This document shows, piece by piece, positions 14,652 to 20,361 of a stretch of DNA of 20,361 bases. This DNA is from Sphingomonas paucimobilis (GTDB taxonomy: Bacteria; Pseudomonadota; Alphaproteobacteria; Sphingomonadales; Sphingomonadaceae): NCBI GenBank assembly GCA_945860425.1, contig CAMAQU010000006.1:1-20361 (forward strand), in the 5' to 3' direction. The first letter of the stretch is position 1; every line of letters starts with the position of its first letter. The notes beneath the pieces were generated by a model, which searched no databases, had not been told where the DNA came from, and saw only the letters and a list, made by a program, of their open reading frames with translations. Position numbers and translations under genes: made by a program.

Positions 14652-15139
14652 CATCCCCTCCGTTTGAGCGTCACGAAATCATAGGCCGGTCGGCCGCCCT
14701 CGGCTGGGTGCGTCTCGCGCGCGACCTCTGCCCAGACGTCATCGAACGGCTCTAGCCGCGTATCGCCCGCGCTGTCCAAATGCACTTCGGTCAGCTCAAT
14801 CCGGTCTGCATGGGGCAGGAAGAGGCGGTAAATTTCCGCGCCCCCAATCACCGAGACATGCGGCGCATTGGCAAGGCGCATCGCCCCTTCAATCGTCGTC
14901 GTGGTTTCCGCGCCATCCTCGGCCCAATCCGCATTGCGCGTGAGCACAATATGGCGGCGGTCGGGCAAAAGGCCGGGCAGGCTGTCAAAAGTCTTGCGCC
15001 CCATGATCATCGGCTCACCCATGGTCAGCTGTTTGAAGCGGCGCAGATCCGCCGGCAGATGCCAAGGCAGTTTCCCATCCAGCCCAATGACGCCATTATC
15101 CGCGCGGGCCAGAATGAGGATGATTTCGGGGTGGTTCAT
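14651..15139 (-). CDS. folA: Dihydrofolate reductase
   Basis: A 162-residue cytoplasmic enzyme that reduces dihydrofolate to tetrahydrofolate with NADPH, renewing the cofactor that ThyA oxidises. Seen in order: ILARADNGVIGLDGKLPWHLPADLRRFK (Met20-loop equivalent and the active-site Asp in PADLRRF), MGRKTFDSLPGLLPDRRHIVLTRN (NADPH binding) and VIGGAEIYRLFLPHADRIELTEV (the GGxxxY cofactor motif). The start overlaps the thyA stop by four bases (ATGA), and its stop overlaps the dipeptidase start, so translation is probably coupled. No separate ribosome site is evident. Confidence 0.96.
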   Translation of the reverse strand: MNHPEIILILARADNGVIGLDGKLPWHLPADLRRFKQLTMGEPMIMGRKTFDSLPGLLPDRRHIVLTRNADWAEDGAETTTTIEGAMRLANAPHVSVIGGAEIYRLFLPHADRIELTEVHLDSAGDTRLEPFDDVWAEVARETHPAEGGRPAYDFVTLKRRG

Positions 15140-15930
15140 ATGGCGACCGGGGCGGCGATATGGGGATGCGCCTCATAGCCCTCAATCACAAAATCCTCAT
15201 AGGCATAGCCATCAATGCTGTCGGGCGTGCGGAGGATTTTAAGACGGGGCAGAGGCTTTGGATCGCGCGCCAATTGGGTTTTCGCCTGCTCCAGATGGTT
15301 CAAGTAAAGATGGCAATCGCCGCCCGTCCAAATAAATTCGCCCACCTCAAGCCCTGCTTGTTGCGCCAGCATATGGGTGAGCAACGCATAGGAAGCGATG
15401 TTGAACGGCACGCCCAGAAACACATCGGCGCTGCGTTGATAAAGCTGGAGCGACAATTTGCCATTGCCGACCCATGTCTGGAACAAGCAGTGGCACGGCG
15501 CGAGCGCCATCTGCCCAATTTCGCCGGGGTTCCATGCGGTGATGATTTGCCGGCGTGAGGCCGGGTTGGTTTTCAGCTGCTGCACCAGCTCGGCAATTTG
15601 ATCGACAGTCTGGCCGTCCGCCGTTTCCCAGCGGCGCCATTGCTTGCCATAGACCGGGCCAAGATCGCCCTTCTCATCGGCCCATTCATCCCAGATGGAC
15701 ACTTTATTGTCTTGCAACCAGCGGACATTGGTGTCCCCATTGAGGAACCACAACAGCTCATAAATGATCGAGCGCAGATGCAGCTTCTTGGTCGTAACAA
15801 GGGGAAAGCCCTGCGCCAGATCAAACCGCATCTGATGACCGAATACGCTCAGCGTCCCCGTGCCCGTCCGGTCTTGCTGCTCAACCCCATGGTCGAGAAT
15901 ATGCTGCATGAGAGAGTGATAGGCGTGCAT
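15136..15930 (-). CDS. thyA: Thymidylate synthase
   Basis: A 264-residue enzyme, the same length as in E. coli. It methylates dUMP to dTMP using methylene-tetrahydrofolate. Motifs: HLRSIIYELLWFLNGDTN near 50-67, SRRQIITAWNPGEI (phosphate-binding Arg pair), ALAPCHCLFQ with the catalytic Cys, RSADVFLGVPFNIASYALL and HLYLNHLEQ. AAGG lies about 5 nt before the ATG. It is the first gene of the run thyA-folA-dipeptidase-ribF-ileS-lspA-DUF3035, so the promoter for that string probably lies in the gap up to the divergent radC-like gene; I could not pick a convincing one. Confidence 0.97.
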   Translation of the reverse strand: MHAYHSLMQHILDHGVEQQDRTGTGTLSVFGHQMRFDLAQGFPLVTTKKLHLRSIIYELLWFLNGDTNVRWLQDNKVSIWDEWADEKGDLGPVYGKQWRRWETADGQTVDQIAELVQQLKTNPASRRQIITAWNPGEIGQMALAPCHCLFQTWVGNGKLSLQLYQRSADVFLGVPFNIASYALLTHMLAQQAGLEVGEFIWTGGDCHLYLNHLEQAKTQLARDPKPLPRLKILRTPDSIDGYAYEDFVIEGYEAHPHIAAPVAI

Positions 15931-16064
15931 TATGCCTTGCTTATGGCGCGGCTGGGCGCGGGCGCAATTGAAAATCGTCTGGCTTCTCCATTTTCGTCAA
16001 AAGTCTCACGATTATGGAGTGGGAGGTTATAGCTTCCCTAGGCTGGATGCCCCATCCTTTGGCC

Positions 16065-16457
16065 ATGACCGCACCTCCCCGCCAACCCCCATCCAGTGAA
16101 GACTGGCCTTGGATATCGGAAATTGAGCTGTGCCTGCGTGATCAAGAGACGGAGCATGTCGTGATTGCCTATCTCGACCGGCGCGATGGCATGCTCGATA
16201 TGCAGGTCGAACAGGGGTCGCACAGCGCGCTACTCCTGCCGCTACGCGATATTTTGCGCGATGTGCTGGATAAGGACCCGGCCTCTATCGTGCTGGCGCA
16301 TAATCATCCCAGTGGCTCGCCTATGCCGAGTGCGGCCGACAAAAGGGCCACACAAAGCCTGTGCGCGATGCTGCGGCCCATTGGCGTGCGCCTGGCCGAT
16401 CATTTGATTTTTGAAGGCAAAAGCCGCGTCAGTTTGCGCGATTTAGGATTGCTCTAG
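16065..16457 (+). CDS. Short RadC-like JAB/MPN-domain protein
   Basis: A protein of about 130 residues consisting almost only of the RadC JAB domain. The metal motif AHNHPSGSPMPSAADKRAT matches the RadC form HxHPSGxxxPSxxD; the chain ends VSLRDLGLL. Full-length RadC (about 220 residues) also has an N-terminal helix-hairpin-helix part, absent here. RadC function is poorly defined; a DNA-repair role has been questioned, and related JAB proteins are metalloproteases. The start is unsure: ATGs at 16014, 16047 and 16065 are in frame, none with a strong ribosome site (AGG lies 4 nt before 16047). The gene diverges from thyA, and only 11 bp separate its stop from the convergent end of prfB. Confidence 0.8.
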   Translation: MTAPPRQPPSSEDWPWISEIELCLRDQETEHVVIAYLDRRDGMLDMQVEQGSHSALLLPLRDILRDVLDKDPASIVLAHNHPSGSPMPSAADKRATQSLCAMLRPIGVRLADHLIFEGKSRVSLRDLGLL

Positions 16458-16469
16458 GCTGGGGAGCCT
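16456..16469. terminator. Small hairpin shared by the convergent ends of the radC-like gene and prfB
   Basis: AGGCT-GGGG-AGCCT is a 5-bp hairpin that takes in the last bases of both stop codons. There is no T run on either strand, so it is at best a weak terminator. No other terminator is visible between the two genes, so read-through in both directions is possible. Confidence 0.25.
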
Positions 16470-17596
16470 CAATCAATATCCTCAACCACTACCTTTTCAC
16501 CCGTCACGCGCTGCGAAAGAGCAGCGGCCATGAACCGATCCAGATCGCCATCCAAGACATCGCCCGGCGCGGTGGAGGTGATGCCGGTGCGCAAATCCTT
16601 CACCAGCTGATAGGGTTGGAGAACATAGGAACGGATTTGGTGGCCCCAGCCAATTTCGGTCTTGGTGGCGTTAACGGCGCTGGCTTCGGCCTCACGACGC
16701 TGCAACTCAGCTTCATACAGCCGCGCCTTTAATTGCTTCATCGCCTCGGCCCGGTTCTTATGCTGCGACCGTTGGTTTTGGCAGGCCACGACAATGCCGG
16801 TTGGAATATGGGTGATGCGCACGGCCGAATCGGTTGTGTTCACATGCTGCCCGCCTGCACCCGATGCGCGATAGGTATCGATCCGAAGGTCGCTTTCGCT
16901 CACCTCAATATCAATATCATCATCAACCACGGGATAGACCCAGACGCTGGAAAAGCTGGTGTGTCGACGCGCGTTGGAATCATAAGGGCTGATGCGGACA
17001 AGGCGGTGGACGCCGCTTTCCGTCTTGGCATAGCCATAGGCATTTTCGCCTTTGACCATCAGCGTGGCTGATTTGATGCCCGCTTGTTCGCCGCCATGAT
17101 AATCGACCAATTCGACTTTCATTTTGTGGCGTTCGGCCCAGCGCGTGTACATGCGCAGCAGCATTTCTGCCCAATCCTGGCTTTCGGTGCCACCTGCGCC
17201 TGCATTGACCTCAATATAGGTGTCATTGGCATCGGCCTCCCCAGCAAGAAGGGCGGCCACCTTGTCCTTTTCGGCCCGTTCGGCCAATTCACCCAGACTG
17301 GTGACGGCCTCATCGGCCAAGTCGGTATCGCCTTCGGCTTCGGCCATTTCCATCAGCTCGACCGTGTCATCGCGTTCGCGCTCAAGAGAGCGTGTCGCGT
17401 TGATCGCCTCTTCCAGGCGGCGGCGTTCGCGCATTACCTCTTGGGCGGCTTTGGGGTTATTCCAAAGCGCCTGATCCTCAACCTTGGCATTTAGGTCGTC
17501 CAGCCGCTTGACCGCACGATCCCAATCCAGAAAGCGGCGCAACAGCGCGACTGCCTGATTGATCTGGTCGACATGGGCCTGCGCTTCGGCGCGCAT
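16469..17596 (-). CDS. prfB: Peptide chain release factor 2
   Basis: A 375-residue class I release factor that ends translation at UGA and UAA. GGQ, which drives peptide release, is at 248-250 (ASGAGGQHVN). The stop-codon reading tripeptide, SPF in E. coli, reads SPY at 203-205 within RISPYDSNARRHTSFS. DIDIEVSESDLRIDTYRASG and the C-terminal GWGHQIRSYVL support RF2 over RF1. The N-terminal coiled coil spans about 1-110. At the point where E. coli has its UGA frameshift (RGYL-UGA-C), this gene reads in frame through RRFLDWD, so it lacks that autoregulation. GGAG lies 7 nt before the ATG. It is 48 bp downstream of mrcA on the same strand and probably co-transcribed with it. Confidence 0.97.
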   Translation of the reverse strand: MRAEAQAHVDQINQAVALLRRFLDWDRAVKRLDDLNAKVEDQALWNNPKAAQEVMRERRRLEEAINATRSLERERDDTVELMEMAEAEGDTDLADEAVTSLGELAERAEKDKVAALLAGEADANDTYIEVNAGAGGTESQDWAEMLLRMYTRWAERHKMKVELVDYHGGEQAGIKSATLMVKGENAYGYAKTESGVHRLVRISPYDSNARRHTSFSSVWVYPVVDDDIDIEVSESDLRIDTYRASGAGGQHVNTTDSAVRITHIPTGIVVACQNQRSQHKNRAEAMKQLKARLYEAELQRREAEASAVNATKTEIGWGHQIRSYVLQPYQLVKDLRTGITSTAPGDVLDGDLDRFMAAALSQRVTGEKVVVEDID

Positions 17597-17644
17597 AAAA
17601 TTTCTCCAATTTACTTTAAGGTTGGGGTGTCAGGAAAAGGCGGG

Positions 17645-20188
17645 TTAGTAAATCCCGCCCTCTCTTTGCAAGAAGTCGCTGTCGCCGCGCTGCCCTTTTG
17701 GACCTGCGTCGACATTGCCCTTCTCGTCTTTTTTCTTCTGCGCCTCAAGCTCATCTCGACGGATTGTCCGGCGCGGCTCGCTTTCGGGCTTAAAGGCTTC
17801 CCAAATCACGGGGGATTTAGGGTCACTGCTGGGCCAAGCGCCATACACACGCTTGCCCGACATGCGGTCAATCCGGATCATGCGCATGCCCGGCGGCGCG
17901 CGAAAAGGGACAATCGGCATGCCCGCCATGGCTTTGGTCGCAAAGGCTTTGAAAATCGGCACGGCATAGGTGCTGCCCTGCACATAGCCGCCCATGTTCC
18001 GGGGTTGGTCAAAGCCCATATAAAGCCCGGCAATCAAATCCGGCGATCCGCCGACGAACCAGACATTGGTGGGGCCGCTGGTCGTGCCCGTCTTGCCGAA
18101 CAAAGGCCTATTCATATCGCGCAGCTGCACAGCGGTGCCGCGCTGAACAACGCCTTCGAGCATATGGACAACTTGATAGGCCGTTTGCGGATCAATCAGC
18201 TGTTTGGTGCGGGCGGGTGGACGCGGCATGGCGCGGCCATTCCAATCGGGCGCTAAACAGCCATCGCAGCGGCGCGTATCGGCGCGGAAACGGACTTTAC
18301 CATCGCGGTCCTGCACATAATCAATCAGGGTCGGTTTACGTTCCCGTCCATTGGAGGCGAGGATGGAATAGGCGTTTACAAGATCCATCACATTGGTGTC
18401 GCCAGCGCCCAGCGCGATCGAGAGCAGAGCGGGATAGGGTTGCCCGGGCGGGCTGACACCCACTGCCGCGGCCATTTTGGAGATCCGCTCCATCCCCGTT
18501 TGCGAGGCAGCGCGCACGGTCATTAAATTGCGGGACTGTTCTAAGCCCCAGCGCATGGTGCGCGGGCCAGAGCCGCCGCCGTCAAAATTGCGGAAGCATT
18601 TGCGGCCCAGCTTGGCCGATTGATAGACGCAAAACGGCCCATCGATAATGATATCGGCAGGCGTCATCCCGCCATCAAGCGCGGCGGCATAGACAAAGGG
18701 TTTGAAGGAGGATCCCGGCTGGCGCTTGGCCTGCGTTGCGCGGTTGTAAGAGGCCAAGCGCACATCAAAGCCGCCTTGCATCGCAAGGACGCGGCCCGTG
18801 CGCGGGTCTTGCACCACCATGCCGCCCGAAACTTCTGGAATGCTGCGTAACGCGTATGACGCGCCATCGCGCTTGACGACAATGACATCGCCCGTGCGCA
18901 TCATGTTAAAGGCGGCCGTCGCGGTCCCTCGCCGCGGCATGGCCGCCGCACTGGCCGGCAGGCTGGCCGTTGATCCATCCCCAAAACCAATTTGAGCTGC
19001 ACCGCCCGATTTGCCGAGCACAAGCGCAATGCGCCAATCCGGATAGCCAGCGCCCAGATTAAGGGCTGCTAAACGTTGTGCCCAGCCTTCCCCGGCCTCA
19101 ATCTTAGTGATCGGCCCGCGCCAGCCTTTCCCCGCATCATAACGGGTCAGCCCATCACGCAGCGCCTGTTCAGCATAGCGTTGATAATCTGGGTTGATCG
19201 AGGTGCGCACCCACAGGCCGCCATCATAAACCGAATAGGGCCCGGCATCGTCGGTCTCGCCAAATTTTCCAATCAGCTCGCGCCGCACTTCTTCAAGGAA
19301 ATAGCCGCCCATATTGAGATTGGGGGCTGTCGCAGCACGCGGCAAAATGCCCAGCGGCGCGGCGCGTGCGGTCTGATATTGGCCTTGCGTGATAAAGCCG
19401 TTGTCCAGCATTTCGCGCAGCACATAATCGCGCCGCGCCAGTGCGCGCCCTTCATTGCGTTTGCGGCCATAGGTTTCCGGGGCCTTTGGCAAAATGGCGA
19501 GAAAGGCCATTTCATGCAGCGCCAAATCGGCCACATCTTTATTGAAATAGGCGCGCGCAGCGGCCTGCACGCCAAAGCTGTTCCGGCCCAGTGGAATTTG
19601 GTTGAGATAGAGTTCCAAAATCTGTGGTTTGGTCAAAACCGATTCAATTCGGCGGGCCAAAATGGCTTCTTTGACTTTGCGCGTGACCGAATACTCATTC
19701 CCGAGCAGCAAATTCTTCGCCACCTGCTGGGTGATGGTCGATCCGCCCCGCGCGCGCTCCCCCGATCCGATTTTGCTGGCATAATCAAAAATGGCCCCCG
19801 CGAGACCCGGGAAGTCAATGCCACCATGGGTGAAAAACGTCTTATCCTCGGCGGACAGAAAGGCATTCACCAAAAGGATTGGATATTCCTCATAACGCAG
19901 CTCAACCCGGCGTTCGCGCGCATAGCTGTGCACGGGTTCGCCATTCACATCGCGGACATAGCTGGGCAGCGGCGGTTTATAGGTCAGCAGGCTTTCTGCT
20001 GACGGAAGATTGCGGGCAAAAACAACCCAGAATAGCAAATAGATTAGGAGCACAGCTCCCGCGATCCGCACAACCAACCGGAACCTTGGTTCGGCATAGT
20101 GCTCAAGGAACCAATCTCGCGCAACTTCGGCATCGCGCCGCAGGCGCGTCATTATGTCGGAAGCTCTTGCGAGAAGGGTTTCGGCCAT
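17645..20188 (-). CDS. mrcA: Penicillin-binding protein 1A (bifunctional glycosyltransferase/transpeptidase)
   Basis: An 847-residue class A PBP that polymerises glycan strands and cross-links peptides in the periplasm. It has a short cytoplasmic tail, one membrane segment near 37-57, then the GT51 domain: SAEDKTFFTHGGIDFPG with catalytic Glu114, GGSTITQQVAKNLLL and the RKVKEAILARRIE block. An OB-like insert follows before the transpeptidase domain: SxxK as SSFK with nucleophile Ser493, SRN (SxN) and KTGT starting at Lys699. The C-terminal tail is highly charged. No ribosome site is clear before the ATG at 20188. prfB follows 48 bp downstream. In several sphingomonads an N-acetylmuramoyl-L-alanine amidase gene precedes mrcA; none is visible in the remaining 170 bp. 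Confidence 0.96.
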   Translation of the reverse strand: MAETLLARASDIMTRLRRDAEVARDWFLEHYAEPRFRLVVRIAGAVLLIYLLFWVVFARNLPSAESLLTYKPPLPSYVRDVNGEPVHSYARERRVELRYEEYPILLVNAFLSAEDKTFFTHGGIDFPGLAGAIFDYASKIGSGERARGGSTITQQVAKNLLLGNEYSVTRKVKEAILARRIESVLTKPQILELYLNQIPLGRNSFGVQAAARAYFNKDVADLALHEMAFLAILPKAPETYGRKRNEGRALARRDYVLREMLDNGFITQGQYQTARAAPLGILPRAATAPNLNMGGYFLEEVRRELIGKFGETDDAGPYSVYDGGLWVRTSINPDYQRYAEQALRDGLTRYDAGKGWRGPITKIEAGEGWAQRLAALNLGAGYPDWRIALVLGKSGGAAQIGFGDGSTASLPASAAAMPRRGTATAAFNMMRTGDVIVVKRDGASYALRSIPEVSGGMVVQDPRTGRVLAMQGGFDVRLASYNRATQAKRQPGSSFKPFVYAAALDGGMTPADIIIDGPFCVYQSAKLGRKCFRNFDGGGSGPRTMRWGLEQSRNLMTVRAASQTGMERISKMAAAVGVSPPGQPYPALLSIALGAGDTNVMDLVNAYSILASNGRERKPTLIDYVQDRDGKVRFRADTRRCDGCLAPDWNGRAMPRPPARTKQLIDPQTAYQVVHMLEGVVQRGTAVQLRDMNRPLFGKTGTTSGPTNVWFVGGSPDLIAGLYMGFDQPRNMGGYVQGSTYAVPIFKAFATKAMAGMPIVPFRAPPGMRMIRIDRMSGKRVYGAWPSSDPKSPVIWEAFKPESEPRRTIRRDELEAQKKKDEKGNVDAGPKGQRGDSDFLQREGGIY

Positions 20189-20279
20189 GAAGCGGGCATC
20201 TAGCCGGAAATAAAGGGGGTGGGAACCGCTTTTGAGTTCTGAGGCGGGACTGGACAGAAGACGTAAAGCTGTTGCCGCT

Positions 20280-20306
20280 GTCGCCCGGGGGTGCTAGCAC
20301 GGCGAC
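20280..20306. repeat. Nested inverted repeats upstream of mrcA
   Basis: GTCGCC (20280-20285) and GGCGAC (20301-20306) enclose the 10-bp palindrome GTGCTAGCAC (20291-20300). Together they can form a GC-rich hairpin with a small asymmetric loop or a double operator. It lies about 95 bp before the mrcA start and just before a plus-strand ATG at 20307. The 20189-20361 stretch holds nothing else I can name. Confidence 0.35.
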
Positions 20307-20361
20307 ATGGCCGGAACCTATCTGGCCATTCATGGGCCGCGCCTCGCATTCGCAGGACGGC

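Noticed and set aside
19076..20002. 308-codon plus-strand open frame
   Set aside because: Antisense to the conserved glycosyltransferase domain of mrcA; no domain and no ribosome site.
20307..20361. Possible plus-strand partial gene starting at 20307
   Set aside because: Only 18 codons are visible and the peptide resembles nothing I know; not enough to call, so it is listed only as an observation.
1..20361. CRISPR arrays, tRNA or rRNA genes, insertion sequences, prophage, toxin-antitoxin or defence genes
   Set aside because: No spaced direct repeats, tRNA-like cloverleafs, transposase or integrase motifs, or defence-type domains were recognised; nearly the whole window is taken by identified core genes.

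Overview
This window reads as an ordinary chromosomal segment of an alphaproteobacterium, most likely a member of the Sphingomonadales; I cannot name the genus. The pointers are a glnB-glnA pair, the ribF-ileS-lspA string ending in a DUF3035 (BamF-like) lipoprotein, an mrcA-prfB pair, a TorF-type (TIGR02001) small porin, a moderately high GC content and weak or absent Shine-Dalgarno sequences. I see no tRNA, rRNA, CRISPR array, insertion sequence, integrase or phage gene, and base use is even across the window. It looks like core genome rather than an accessory island.

Layout. Positions 1-1500 (minus): the first 25 codons of an aldehyde dehydrogenase, preceded on the same strand by a secreted M20 metallopeptidase. 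Positions 1555-3700 (minus): a nitrogen-assimilation block, glnB then glnA, with a good candidate sigma-54 promoter before glnB and an intrinsic terminator after glnA. Positions 3679-7685: map on the minus strand, divergent from a fused pabB-pabC gene (plus), which is followed by a class I aspartate aminotransferase. Positions 7686-8726: a TorF-like outer-membrane protein with a distinctive upstream dyad and AT-rich -10 region, closed by two stacked hairpin terminators. Positions 8741-15930 (minus): one compact string, thyA-folA-dipeptidase-ribF-ileS-lspA-DUF3035 lipoprotein, mostly with overlapping or closely spaced ends, probably one operon of about 7.2 kb. Positions 16065-16457: a short RadC/JAB-domain protein, divergent from thyA and convergent with prfB. 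Positions 16469-20188 (minus): mrcA (penicillin-binding protein 1A) then prfB (release factor 2). The last 170 bp hold no recognised gene.

How the genes work together. pabB-pabC makes p-aminobenzoate for folate, and thyA and folA consume and regenerate the folate cofactor during dTMP synthesis, so two stages of folate metabolism lie in this window but in separate transcription units. glnB/glnA sense and assimilate nitrogen. LspA matures lipoproteins, and the next gene encodes one. MrcA builds peptidoglycan, and the dipeptidase and M20 peptidase are exported hydrolases.

The most notable items are a single-base frameshift that splits the M19 dipeptidase while leaving both halves well preserved, the sigma-54-type promoter of glnB, apparently leaderless map transcription, and the dyad/-10 arrangement before the porin. 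I found no convincing undescribed multi-gene system.
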